The notes under the pieces: generated by a model | What the model was told of the DNA's origin: nothing | Databases searched by the model: none | What the model saw: the letters and a program-made list of their open reading frames with translations, nothing else | In this document: in pieces, positions 37,858 through 46,187 of the stretch | How positions within the stretch are numbered: the stretch's first letter is position 1 | How the letters are laid out: each line of letters begins with the position of its first letter | Source: Serinicoccus sediminis | Lineage (GTDB): Bacteria > Actinomycetota > Actinomycetes > Actinomycetales > Dermatophilaceae | Direction of reading: 5' to 3' | Length of the DNA: 64,000 nt | Assembly (NCBI RefSeq): GCF_004153545.1 | Contig: NZ_SDVA01000005.1 | Span: 152,492-216,491 of the forward strand | Position numbers and translations under genes: made by a program

Positions 37858-38973
37858 TCAGGAGCGGGCCAGCAGGTCCAGCAGCTCCTGGAAGGCGGCG
37901 AGGGAGTGCCCGGCGACCAGGTCGTCCACGTGCGGGAGCGCCGCGACGATGCCCGCCTGGACCGGGGCGTACCCGTCCTTGCCGCGGTGCGGGTTGACCC
38001 ACACGACGCGGTGCGCCAGCGAGCGCAGGCGCCGCAGCTGCTCGCCGAGCAGCTCGGGGGACTGCCGCTCCCACCCGTCGCTCAGGACGACGACGACCGC
38101 GCCGCGGGCCATGCCGCGCCTCCCCCAGCGCCGCAGGAAGACGTCGACCGCCTCGCCCAGCCGGGTGCCGCCCGACCAGTCCGGGACCGCCTCACCGGCC
38201 GCGAGCAGGGCCCGGTCCGGGTCCCGCTCGCGCAGCGCGCGGGTGACGTGGGTGAGACGGGTCCCAACGGTGAAGACCTCGGTGGTGTGCGGCGCCGCCT
38301 GCACGACGCGGTGGGCGAGGCGCAGCAGGCTGTCGGCGTAGGAGGTCATCGAGCCCGAGACGTCGACGAGGAGGACGACCCGTCGGCGACGGATCGCCCT
38401 GTCACGCAGCCGGATGCGGGTCGGCTCGCCGAGGTTGCGCAGATGCGCCCGCACGGTCGCGCGCCCGTCGACCTCACCCCGTCGCGACCGGGTATGCCGT
38501 CGTGCCGGCCGGGTGGGCGGCCGCGCCGTCAGCGTGGAGAACTGCCGGCGCACGGCGGCCCGGTCCGCCGGTGACAGACCGGCGACGTCCCGGTGCCGCA
38601 GCACCTCCTGCGCCGACGCGGTGACCCGCACGACGTCGTCCCGCGTCTGCTCCTCCCCCTGCCCCGAGGGCTCCTCCAGCGAGGCCTGCACCGTCGTCGG
38701 CGCGGGGGGCTCGTCCCGGCTGACGGCGTGCATCGGCCGGCCGCCGAACCAGCCGTCGAAGACCCGGTCGAACGGCTCCAGGTCGGCCGGAGAGGCCGTC
38801 AGCGTCGACCGCCCGGCCCAGTAGATCCGCTCCCTGCTCCCCAGACCCGTTGCCGCACAGGCGGACAAGAAGGTCCGCTCACGATCCGCGGTGACCGGCA
38901 GGCCAGCCGCTCGGCACGCCCGGGCGAAACCGCCGAGCGTCTGCCCGGCGCTCCACCCCTCGACCTGGGTCAC
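37858..38973 (-). CDS. coxE: CoxE-like VWA-domain protein
   Basis: A 371-residue protein with a C-terminal von Willebrand A domain. The metal-ion-dependent adhesion site is DVSGSM (residues 204-209). CoxE works with the AAA ATPase CoxD in building the sulfido-bridged active site of CO dehydrogenase. It starts with GTG at 38973, ten bases after coxD. The N-terminal 130 residues are a helical domain followed by an Arg-rich linker. Confidence 0.87.
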   Translation of the reverse strand: MTQVEGWSAGQTLGGFARACRAAGLPVTADRERTFLSACAATGLGSRERIYWAGRSTLTASPADLEPFDRVFDGWFGGRPMHAVSRDEPPAPTTVQASLEEPSGQGEEQTRDDVVRVTASAQEVLRHRDVAGLSPADRAAVRRQFSTLTARPPTRPARRHTRSRRGEVDGRATVRAHLRNLGEPTRIRLRDRAIRRRRVVLLVDVSGSMTSYADSLLRLAHRVVQAAPHTTEVFTVGTRLTHVTRALRERDPDRALLAAGEAVPDWSGGTRLGEAVDVFLRRWGRRGMARGAVVVVLSDGWERQSPELLGEQLRRLRSLAHRVVWVNPHRGKDGYAPVQAGIVAALPHVDDLVAGHSLAAFQELLDLLARS

Positions 38974-38983
38974 GGCATACCCC

Positions 38984-39880
38984 TCAGCGGGTGAGCATCC
39001 GGTCCAGCGCGACCCGGACCCGCTCGGCGTCCTCGCGGTACTTCACCGCGGCGCCCATCGTGGCGGCGGCGACCTCGGGGTCGAGACGGCTGCGGCCGAG
39101 CGCGGTCAGCGCCCGCGCCCAGTCCAGCGTCTCGGCCACGCCGGGCGGCTTGACCATGGCGTCGTCGGCCCGCAGCTGCTGCACCAGGGTGACCACCTCC
39201 CGGGCCAGCGTCCCCTCCACCTCGGGCAGCCGGGCGCGGACGATCTCCAGCTCGCGCTCCAGCCCGGGGTGCTCGATCCAGTGGTAGAGGCAGCGCCGCT
39301 TGAGCGCGTCGTGCAGCTCGCGGGTGCGGTTGGAGGTGAGCACGACGAAGGGCGGGGTGTCCGCGGCGACCACCCCCAGCTCGGGGATGCTGACCGACCA
39401 GGTCGAGAGGACCTCGAGCAGGAAGGCCTCGAACTCGTCGTCCGCCCGGTCGATCTCGTCCACCAGGAGCACGCACGGGGCCTCGCGCAGGGCTCTCAGC
39501 ACCGGCCGCGCCTGCAGGAAGCGCTCGTCGAAGAGCTCGGCCTCCAGCGCCTCCACCCCGGCACCGTCCGACGCGTCCCGGGCGAGCGCCTCCACGGCCC
39601 GCAGGTGCAGGATCTGGCGCGGGAAGTCCCAGTCGTAGAGCGCCTGGCTCGCCTCGATCCCCTCGTAGCACTGCAGCCGGACCACCGGCACCCCCTGCAG
39701 CTGCGCGACGGCCTCGGCCAGCGCCGTCTTGCCGGTGCCGGGCTCCCCCTCCAGCAGCAGCGGCCGCTGCAGGGTGTGCGCCAGCCATGTCACCGTGGCC
39801 AGCCCCTCGTCCGCGAGGTATGCCGTCTCCGCCAGGGCGGCGCGCAGGGTGTCCGGGCTGGCCAGGGCGGGGTGCGGCAT
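38984..39880 (-). CDS. coxD: CoxD-like MoxR-type AAA ATPase
   Basis: A 298-residue AAA ATPase of the MoxR/CoxD group with Walker A GEPGTGKT (residues 45-52), Walker B LLVDEIDRAD and the sensor region LTSNRTRELHDALKRRC. In Oligotropha CoxD is a chaperone for active-site maturation of CO dehydrogenase. It is first in the coxD-coxE pair and divergent from a GntR regulator. Confidence 0.9.
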   Translation of the reverse strand: MPHPALASPDTLRAALAETAYLADEGLATVTWLAHTLQRPLLLEGEPGTGKTALAEAVAQLQGVPVVRLQCYEGIEASQALYDWDFPRQILHLRAVEALARDASDGAGVEALEAELFDERFLQARPVLRALREAPCVLLVDEIDRADDEFEAFLLEVLSTWSVSIPELGVVAADTPPFVVLTSNRTRELHDALKRRCLYHWIEHPGLERELEIVRARLPEVEGTLAREVVTLVQQLRADDAMVKPPGVAETLDWARALTALGRSRLDPEVAAATMGAAVKYREDAERVRVALDRMLTR

Positions 39881-39936
39881 ACGGGCAGCATCCCTGACGG
39901 GCCCGGTGTTGTCCACGGCGGGGCGTGGACGCGGCG

Positions 39937-39942
39937 TACCCT
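39937..39942 (+). promoter_or_regulatory. -10 box for leaderless GntR transcript
   Basis: TACCCT lies six bases before the GTG at 39949. Confidence 0.5.
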
Positions 39943-39948
39943 GCTGGC

Positions 39949-40302
39949 GTGAGCCTCCGCATCGTGCTCGACCCCGGGTCCGCCGCCCCCGTCTTCGAGC
40001 AGGTCGTCGACCAGGTCGTGGCGGCGATCCAGGACGCAACCCTGGTGCCCGGCGACCGGCTGCCGCCGGTGCGCCAGCTCGCCGCCGACCTGCACATCGC
40101 CCCCAACACGGTGGCGAAGGCCTACCGCCGGCTCGAGGAGGAGGGCCACGTCGAGACCCGCGGCCGCGGCGGCACGCTGGTGCGGGGCGACCTCGAGCCG
40201 GGCACCCCGGTCCGGGAGGCGGCCGACGAGCTGGCGCACCAGGCGCGCTCGGCGGGCCTGGACCTGTCGCAGGCGATCGGCCTGCTGCGCCGCAGCTGGT
40301 GA
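39949..40302 (+). CDS. GntR-family transcriptional regulator, YtrA-like
   Basis: A short, 117-residue GntR regulator made of the winged helix plus a brief C-terminal helix, as in the YtrA subfamily. VFEQVVDQVVAAI, LPPVRQLAADLHIAPNTVAKAYRRLEEEG and a GGTLV wing are visible. The GTG start follows a TACCCT box. It diverges from coxD and may regulate the maturation genes. YtrA types usually control neighbouring transporter genes, but none is adjacent here. Confidence 0.87.
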   Translation: MSLRIVLDPGSAAPVFEQVVDQVVAAIQDATLVPGDRLPPVRQLAADLHIAPNTVAKAYRRLEEEGHVETRGRGGTLVRGDLEPGTPVREAADELAHQARSAGLDLSQAIGLLRRSW

Positions 40303-40348
40303 CGACGCCGGTGGGTGACCTGCCCCTCTCGGCCCGGCTGGTGCGCAC

Positions 40349-40846
40349 CTAGAGGTCGGGCAGGTGGAGCCACTCCTGCCAGGTGATGTCCCGACCGACG
40401 AGGCGCGGGCTGGACAGGGGCCAGTCCTGCTCCAGCCACCGCGGGACGAACGCGTCGAGCGCGCTCTCCTCCGCCGTCCCCACCCACGGGTCGGCCACCC
40501 ACCAGGACACCTCGGCGTCGGCCCCCGCCTTCTCCGGCGGGTCGACGTAGACGCAGCCCACGATCTGGGTCTCCCCCTCGTCGAGGACGGCGTAGTTGAA
40601 CGACTCGTGCCGCTCCATCTCCTCGGCGTGCCGCTGCAGGTCGGCGCGGTCCTGCTCGGCCGTCATGTCGGGCGGTGGCCAGCCCCAGGCGGGCCCGAAG
40701 ATGGCGAAGAGCCGTTCCTGGCTCCCCATGACGGCGACCATGTCGATCTCGGTGTCGTCCGGGCTGATGGGCCGCAGGTGCAGGTGGGTCCCCGGGAGGT
40801 CGACCCTCCCCGGGTGCCGGAAGTCCGCCGGTAGCCAGTCGCTCAT
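40349..40846 (-). CDS. GNAT-family N-acetyltransferase
   Basis: A 165-residue acyltransferase of the GNAT type. LHLRPISPDDTEIDM at the start, FNYAVLDEGETQIVGCVYVDP and DAEVSWWVAD are consistent with the fold. The usual acetyl-CoA pyrophosphate loop is weak. The ATG overlaps the mobA-like stop (ATGA). The substrate is unknown. Confidence 0.7.
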   Translation of the reverse strand: MSDWLPADFRHPGRVDLPGTHLHLRPISPDDTEIDMVAVMGSQERLFAIFGPAWGWPPPDMTAEQDRADLQRHAEEMERHESFNYAVLDEGETQIVGCVYVDPPEKAGADAEVSWWVADPWVGTAEESALDAFVPRWLEQDWPLSSPRLVGRDITWQEWLHLPDL

Positions 40847-41448
40847 CGCTGCTCCTCGGGTCGGTCGACGTCGGTGCCCTGCGCCAGGTCTCCGCACTCG
40901 ACGAGCTCGGGACGGGCCCTGCGCAGGTAGGCCCGGGCGCCCTGGTCGCCCCGCGCGCCGGTGAGCACATCCTGCCAGTGCTCCTGCCCGAGGAGCACCG
41001 GATGACCCGCGACCCCCTGGTATGCCGCGCGCGCCAGGGCCGAGGGCCGCGCCCCGGACGCGAGCAGCCGGCGGACGACGTCGCTGCCCACGTCGGGGAG
41101 GTCCACGAGGTGGACGACCGCGACCAGCGGCACGGTGCGGCCGCGGGAGACGAGGGACATGAGGCCGGCGCGCAGCGACTCGCCCATGCCCTGCTCCCAG
41201 GTGCCGCAGGAGGTGGCGCGCACCCGCGGGTCGCCCCCGAAGGCGTCGGCGAGGCGCTGCTCGACCTGTCCCGCCTCCGCGCCGGTCACCACGAGCACGT
41301 CGCCGCAGCCGCCGTCGAGCAACGTCCTGGTCGAGCTGACCACCCACGGGTCCCCGTCGGTGCTCGCCAGCGCCTTCGGCCCGCCGAACCGCCGGCCGGC
41401 CCCCCCGGCGAGCAGCAGACCGGTGACGCGTGCCGTCGGGGTACCCAT
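40843..41448 (-). CDS. MobA-like NTP transferase, probable molybdopterin cytidylyltransferase
   Basis: A 201-residue nucleotidyltransferase with LLAGGAGRRFGGPKAL at the N-terminus and VVHLVDLPDVGSDVVRRLL plus AAYQGVAGHPVLLGQEHW later. This matches the MocA/CoxI group that makes the cytosine-dinucleotide form of the molybdenum cofactor used by CO dehydrogenases. Location near coxD/coxE supports this role. Confidence 0.82.
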   Translation of the reverse strand: MGTPTARVTGLLLAGGAGRRFGGPKALASTDGDPWVVSSTRTLLDGGCGDVLVVTGAEAGQVEQRLADAFGGDPRVRATSCGTWEQGMGESLRAGLMSLVSRGRTVPLVAVVHLVDLPDVGSDVVRRLLASGARPSALARAAYQGVAGHPVLLGQEHWQDVLTGARGDQGARAYLRRARPELVECGDLAQGTDVDRPEEQR

Positions 41449-41487
41449 GCGGGCCAGTGTGTCAGGGGGCCGGGGCATGATGGGTGC

Positions 41488-41856
41488 ATGAGCATCGTGG
41501 TCGACCTGGCCGAGCTGGCGGAGGCGCTGGGGCGGCACCCCACGGCCTACCTGCTGCTGGCCGGTGACGAGCGGCCGCACGTCGGCGAGGTGGAGGTATC
41601 GATGCGGGGGGACGTCCTCGTCGTCGCCGCCCCGGGCCGCACGGCGCGCCGGGTGCTCCCCCAGCGCCCGTCGGTGACGCTGCTGCTCCCGCCGACCGAG
41701 TCGGGGGGATACGCCCTCGTCGTGGACGGCGAGGCGACCCTGGCCGGTGACGAGCTGCATGTCGAGCCCAGCCACGCCGTCCTGCACCGGCGACCGCGCC
41801 CCGGCTCGCCGCCGTCGGCGACCGGGTGCGGCAACGACTGCCAGCCGCTCTCGTGA
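41488..41856 (+). CDS. Small PPOX-like flavin-binding-fold protein
   Basis: A 122-residue protein that looks like a split-barrel pyridoxamine-phosphate-oxidase-like protein (TAYLLLAGDERPHVGEVEVS, GYALVVDGEATL, then HAVLHRRP). The C-terminus has CGNDC. A cofactor site cannot be confirmed. The stop overlaps the GTG of the pentapeptide-repeat gene, so they are co-translated. Confidence 0.6.
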   Translation: MSIVVDLAELAEALGRHPTAYLLLAGDERPHVGEVEVSMRGDVLVVAAPGRTARRVLPQRPSVTLLLPPTESGGYALVVDGEATLAGDELHVEPSHAVLHRRPRPGSPPSATGCGNDCQPLS

Positions 41857-42458
41857 GCGCGGCGCCGACCGAGGTCGTGGGTGCGACGTTCCTCGACGAG
41901 GACTGGTACGCCGTCGAGCTGAGCGGCCGCTCCTGGCGGGACTGCGTGTTCCGCGAGGTCGACCTCACCGAGGCGGTGACCTCGGGCTGCCGCTTCGTCG
42001 ACTGCACCTTCGACCGGTGCCGGCTCAACGCCTCGGTGCACCGGCACACGTCGTTCACCGCGTGCACCTTCACCGACACCTCGCTCTTCGACGCCACCCT
42101 GGAGGGCTGCCGGCTCGACGGCAGCAGCTTCTCCGGGTGCGACCTGCGGCCGCTGACCGTGACGGGCGGCTCGTGGTGGGGGGTGACGCTGCGGGGTGCG
42201 GACCTGCGCGACCAGGATCTCTCCGGGCTCCGGCTCACCGAGGCCGACCTCGCCGGCGCCGACCTGCGCACCGCCTCGCTGCGCGGAGCCGACCTGTCCG
42301 GCGCGGTCCTGCGGGGCGCCCGGGCCGAGGGAGCCGACCTGCGCGAGGCGAACCTCCTCGGGGCCGACCTCTCCGACGCGACGCTGCGCGGCGCCCGGAT
42401 CGACCTGGCCGGCGCCCTCGCCGTGGCCGAGTCCCTCGGCGCGGTCGTCGAGACCTGA
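41853..42458 (+). CDS. Pentapeptide-repeat protein
   Basis: A 201-residue right-handed beta-helix protein. Repeats such as CVFRE VDLTE and later ADLRD QDLSG LRLTE ADLAG ADLRT run through most of the length, with a break near residue 105 (VTGGSWWGV). Such proteins can mimic DNA and protect gyrase (Qnr/MfpA type), but others have no known role. The GTG at 41853 (GTGA overlap) is preferred over an in-frame GTG nine codons earlier. Confidence 0.85.
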   Translation: MSAAPTEVVGATFLDEDWYAVELSGRSWRDCVFREVDLTEAVTSGCRFVDCTFDRCRLNASVHRHTSFTACTFTDTSLFDATLEGCRLDGSSFSGCDLRPLTVTGGSWWGVTLRGADLRDQDLSGLRLTEADLAGADLRTASLRGADLSGAVLRGARAEGADLREANLLGADLSDATLRGARIDLAGALAVAESLGAVVET

Positions 42459-42512
42459 CCACCCCTTCCCTGCGACCGACCCCACGGCATACCCGGACCC
42501 CAGGAGCGACCT

Positions 42513-43295
42513 ATGGCCCTCATCCGCTGCGACTTCTTCTCCGACGCGCTCGAGCTGTCGACGTCGATGTCGGTGATCCTGCCGCAACGGGTGCGGACCC
42601 GGATCGGCACCGACGAGCCGCCGCCCAGCGACGAGGCGCCGCCGGTGCTCTACCTGCTGCACGGGCTGAGCGACGACGACACCATCTGGTCGCGGCGCAC
42701 CTCGATCGAGCGGTATGCCGAGGCCCTCGGGCTCGCGGTCGTCATGCCCGCGGTGCACCGCAGCTTCTACACCGACATGCGGCACGGCGGGCGCTACTGG
42801 ACCTTCGTCTCCGAGGAGCTGCCGGAGATCGTCGCCCAGCTGTTCCGGGTGTCCACCGACCGGGAGCGCACCTTCGTCGCGGGGCTGTCGATGGGCGGCT
42901 ACGGCGCGCTGCAGCTGGCGCTGCGCCGGCCCGAACGGTTCGCCGCGGCGGCCTCGCTGTCCGGTGCGCTGGACCTCGACGCCCTGCGGGCGCGCGGAGA
43001 CCGCGACGAGACGCTGCGCCTGGTCCTGGGTGACGAGCCGGTCCGGGGCACGCAGGGCGACCTGTCCCACCTGCTGGCCGAGGCGGACGTCGACGCCCTG
43101 CCGCGGCTGTTCGTGGCCTGCGGCACCCAGGACGTGCTCGTCGGCCAGTCCCACCGGTTCGTCGAGCAGGCCACCGCCCGGGGCGTCGCCGTGACCCAGA
43201 GCTACGCGTCCGCCGACCACACCTGGGACTACTGGGACGAGGTCGTCCAGGAGGTGCTGGCCTGGCTGCCGCTCGACAGCGGCACCGCGGCCTGA
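42513..43295 (+). CDS. Esterase D/S-formylglutathione hydrolase-like alpha/beta hydrolase
   Basis: A 260-residue carboxylesterase. It has YLLHGLSDDD (oxyanion region), the nucleophile elbow GLSMGG with Ser126, a catalytic Asp in CGTQDVLVG and His in ADHTWDYW. Close families include S-formylglutathione hydrolase (or S-formylmycothiol counterpart) and tributyrin esterase. The ATG at 42513 is used. No export signal is seen. Confidence 0.85.
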   Translation: MALIRCDFFSDALELSTSMSVILPQRVRTRIGTDEPPPSDEAPPVLYLLHGLSDDDTIWSRRTSIERYAEALGLAVVMPAVHRSFYTDMRHGGRYWTFVSEELPEIVAQLFRVSTDRERTFVAGLSMGGYGALQLALRRPERFAAAASLSGALDLDALRARGDRDETLRLVLGDEPVRGTQGDLSHLLAEADVDALPRLFVACGTQDVLVGQSHRFVEQATARGVAVTQSYASADHTWDYWDEVVQEVLAWLPLDSGTAA

Positions 43296-43371
43296 GCCAC
43301 GTCTCGACCACCGCGGGGACGTGAGGGGCCCCGACGGGATTCATCCGTCCCCTCCCCCGAGGGGCCCTGGG

Positions 43372-45060
43372 TCATGACGGCCCGCGACGGGCGCCGTTGA
43401 CGAACGACCAGCCGAGAGGCAGGAGCGACGCTGCCATCAGGAGCCGTCCGATCACCTCGTCGGAGGAGTGCAGGATGGCCCCGGCGAGGAGGAGGGCGGT
43501 GAAGACGACCACCGACGTCAGCCGCGTCACCGACCGTTCTACCCGGGCCACCTGCGCGGTCAGCGCCGGGGTCCGGACTGCCAGCTCGCCACGCTCGGCC
43601 CGGGTCAGGAACCGGTCCACCCGCCCCGGCAGCACCAGCGCCAGCCGGCCGAGGGCCAAGGCCTCCTCGACCACGGTCTGGGGCAGGCCCTGCCGTTCCT
43701 CCTCCAGCAGCCGACGCGCGTAGGGGGTGATGGTGCCCCAGGCGTCGAACTCGGGGTCCAGTCCGGTGCAGATGCCGGACAGGATGCCCATCGACCTGCC
43801 CAGCAGCAGGAGGTTCTCCGGAACCTGGAACGGCAGCTCGCGCAGCAGCTCTCGGAACTGCAGGCCGAAGCGCACCAGGTCCTCCGGCGGGATCTGCTGG
43901 AGCTCGTCGATCCGCAGGCCACCGAAGCGGTCGAAGACCTGTTCGGCGGCGGACTCGACGAGGGAGAGGTCGGCCCCGGGGAGCAGCAGGTCCAGCCGGG
44001 TCAACCCGGCGACGAAGCGGGTCGCGTCCCGCAGGCCCACCGCGACCAGGATCTCGCGCAGTCCGGCGCGCAGCTCCTCGGGGATGTGACCGACCATGCC
44101 GAAGTCGATGAACGTCAGGGTCCATTCGGGGGCGTCGTCCGGCGCGGCGCTGCGCCGGGGGGTGACGAAGAGGTTCCCGGGGTGCGGATCGGCATGGAAG
44201 AAGGCGTCGGTGAAGATCTGCTGCAGAAAGGTCTGCGCCAGCACCTGGGCCACCTCGCTGCGGTCGATCCCCGCCGCAGAGATGGCGGCGGTGTCCGCCA
44301 GCTTGATGGCCGAGACGTCCTCCAGGGTGAGCACCCGGCGGCTGCTGAGCTCCCACACCACGACGGGCACGCGCACCCTGGGGTCGGACGCGAAGTTGTC
44401 GGCGAAAGTCTCTGCGTTGAGCGCCTCGGCGACGTAGTCGACCTCCTGCAGGGTGGTGGTGGCGAACTCCTCGACCAGCGCCGTCACGTCCGCACGCCGC
44501 CGGATGGGCCGGTAGCGTGCCATCCAGCCACCGACCCGCCGCAGCGCCGCCAGGTCGACCTCGATGACCTGCTGGATGTGCGGGCGCTGCACCTTGACCA
44601 CGACGTCCTCGAAACCCAGGTCCGCGGCCTCGGCCGGCCGTAGCCGAGCCCGGTGCACCTGCCCCAGCGAGGCCGCGGCCAGCGGCGTCTCCTCGAACCA
44701 CGCGAAGCGCTCGTCGACCGGCCGGTTCAGCCCGGACCCGGCCACGGCCTTGACGGCGGCTACGTCCTCGGCAGGGACCTCGTCCTGCAGCCCCGCCAGC
44801 TCCTGGGTCACCTCGGGAGGAAGCACGTCCAGCCGCGCCGACAAGAACTGCCCGACCTTGATCATGAGGCCGCCCATGGACACGGCCAACGCCCGGAACC
44901 GCACGGCCGCGCGACGTGCCCGCTCGATCCGGGTGCGATCGGAGAGCCGGCCCAGGCCCACGCGACGTAGCACGATCTCCCACCAGACGAAGCCCAGCGT
45001 CACCCGCCCGAAGAAGAAGACGATGCGCCAGTACCGGGCACGTAGGTCTGCTGTCCTCAT
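43372..45060 (-). CDS. ABC1/AarF/UbiB-family atypical kinase
   Basis: A 562-residue UbiB-type atypical kinase or ATPase. It has the KxGQ motif in KVGQFLSARLDVLP, the Ala-rich loop AAASLGQVHRA, VVVKVQRP (Lys), HADPHPGN (about residue 290) and FIDFGMVG (about residue 316). Two hydrophobic segments close the C-terminus, anchoring it to the membrane. Relatives support quinone or lipid metabolism. It is a single-gene unit at the left edge of the accessory region. Confidence 0.9.
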   Translation of the reverse strand: MRTADLRARYWRIVFFFGRVTLGFVWWEIVLRRVGLGRLSDRTRIERARRAAVRFRALAVSMGGLMIKVGQFLSARLDVLPPEVTQELAGLQDEVPAEDVAAVKAVAGSGLNRPVDERFAWFEETPLAAASLGQVHRARLRPAEAADLGFEDVVVKVQRPHIQQVIEVDLAALRRVGGWMARYRPIRRRADVTALVEEFATTTLQEVDYVAEALNAETFADNFASDPRVRVPVVVWELSSRRVLTLEDVSAIKLADTAAISAAGIDRSEVAQVLAQTFLQQIFTDAFFHADPHPGNLFVTPRRSAAPDDAPEWTLTFIDFGMVGHIPEELRAGLREILVAVGLRDATRFVAGLTRLDLLLPGADLSLVESAAEQVFDRFGGLRIDELQQIPPEDLVRFGLQFRELLRELPFQVPENLLLLGRSMGILSGICTGLDPEFDAWGTITPYARRLLEEERQGLPQTVVEEALALGRLALVLPGRVDRFLTRAERGELAVRTPALTAQVARVERSVTRLTSVVVFTALLLAGAILHSSDEVIGRLLMAASLLPLGWSFVNGARRGPS

Positions 45061-45269
45061 CGGGCCTCCGGGCGGGTCGGGGGACGGTGTGCGCCGGCGG
45101 CGACCATCTCAGCCTGCCCCACCGCCGCGGCCCGCGCGCGCCGGGGTCCTCCGGGAATCATCCGACCCGGTGAGTCCCTGGGCCATCTCGGGCCGACATC
45201 GAGGACGTCGTGCGACGGATATCCGCCGCCCGGCGATGAGTCCGGGGCGTGGACCGGGTCAGGACCTGC

Positions 45270-45638
45270 ATGAGCATCGTCGAAGACCTCTACTCCGTCA
45301 CCGTCGTCGTCGAGGACCAGGACCGCGCCCTGGCGTTCTACCGCGATGTCCTGGGCTGCCGGGTACGCATGGACGTCGAGCCGTTCCCCGGTTCCCGGCT
45401 GCTCGAGGTGGTGCCGCCGGGATCCGCGGTCGGCATCGCGCTCCTGACCCGTGACGGCGGACTCCCCCTGGGCGTGCGCTACTGGACCGACGACGCCGAC
45501 CGTGCGCACCAGGAGCTGCGCGCGGTCGGCGTCGAGCCCAGCGGCGACGTGCTGCGCCTGGACGGCATGCCGCCGATGTTCACCCTCACCGACCCCGACG
45601 GCAACACCGTCGTCGTGCTGGAACGGGAGCCTCAGTAG
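45270..45638 (+). CDS. VOC/glyoxalase-fold protein
   Basis: A 122-residue vicinal-oxygen-chelate protein with VTVVVEDQDRALAFYRDVLGC, PLGVRYWTDDADRAHQELRAVG and FTLTDPDGNTVVVLE. It could be a small dioxygenase, isomerase or bleomycin-type binding protein. The ATG at 45270 has AGGACC upstream; a GTG seven codons earlier is less likely. Confidence 0.82.
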   Translation: MSIVEDLYSVTVVVEDQDRALAFYRDVLGCRVRMDVEPFPGSRLLEVVPPGSAVGIALLTRDGGLPLGVRYWTDDADRAHQELRAVGVEPSGDVLRLDGMPPMFTLTDPDGNTVVVLEREPQ

Positions 45639-45671
45639 GACGTCGTCGCGCCAGGCCGACGGCGCCCGAGC

Positions 45672-46133
45672 TCAGCGCCGCATGGGGAGGTGGCTCATCT
45701 CCTCGCCCACCGGGAGGATGCCGCGCATCGCGCGACGGACCGCGCAGACGACGGACTGAGGGTCGGCGTCCTTGAGCACGAACCCGAAGGCACCGGCGGC
45801 CATGGCGGCCTTGACCAGACGCTGCTCGGCGAAGGCGGTGAGCATGACCACCCTGGCCTCGGGCCAGTCCGACAGGATGTGCCGGGTGGCCTCGACGCCG
45901 TCCATGAGCGGCATCGCGATGTCCATGAGGACGATGTCCGGCCGCTGCTGCAGCACCACCTCCGCCCCGACCACGCCGTCCGATCCCTCGCCGCACACCT
46001 GCAGGTCCGGCTCCGCACCCAGGGCGGCCGACAGCCCCGCCCGGATCATCGGGTGGTCGTCGACGAGGACGATCCGCGCCGCCGGTCCGACCAGCGGTGC
46101 GCAGGCTCCTCGTGCGATGACCTCAGCGTCCAT
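45672..46133 (-). CDS. Stand-alone response-regulator receiver domain (NarL-like, no DNA-binding domain)
   Basis: A 153-residue protein consisting of one receiver domain: acidic pair DDH (about 25-27), phosphoacceptor Asp71 in VLMDIAMPLMDG, Thr99 and Lys121. The sequence stops about 15 residues after the domain, so the usual LuxR helix-turn-helix is absent. The sequence is closest to NarL-type regulators, so the output domain may have been lost. A TAGGCT box lies five bases before the ATG and a duplicated 11-bp repeat sits in the -35 region. Confidence 0.85.
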   Translation of the reverse strand: MDAEVIARGACAPLVGPAARIVLVDDHPMIRAGLSAALGAEPDLQVCGEGSDGVVGAEVVLQQRPDIVLMDIAMPLMDGVEATRHILSDWPEARVVMLTAFAEQRLVKAAMAAGAFGFVLKDADPQSVVCAVRRAMRGILPVGEEMSHLPMRR

Positions 46134-46138
46134 ACCTC

Positions 46139-46172
46139 AGCCTAGGCGTGGCGGCCTTGCGCGGACCTTGCG
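46139..46172 (-). promoter_or_regulatory. Candidate SARP-type activator site plus -10 box for receiver gene
   Basis: On the coding strand CGCAAGG occurs twice with exact 11-bp period (46155-46161 and 46166-46172, reading CCTTGCG on the plus strand). Ten bases later comes TAGGCT (46139-46144) and then the ATG. SARP-family activators are known to bind 11-bp-spaced heptamer repeats placed just upstream of the -10 box. The nearby BTAD gene encodes such a protein. Confidence 0.5.
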
Positions 46173-46187
46173 CGGACCACCTCGGCC

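Noticed and set aside
41853..42458. Quinolone-resistance (Qnr/MfpA) assignment
   Set aside because: Pentapeptide repeats alone are not specific. The protein has a repeat break and no other Qnr features I can confirm.
43314..43368. Terminator between esterase and ABC1 kinase genes
   Set aside because: The stretch has several overlapping GC-rich inverted pieces (GGGGCCC twice, GGGGACG/CGTCCCC), but no single convincing stem could be chosen.
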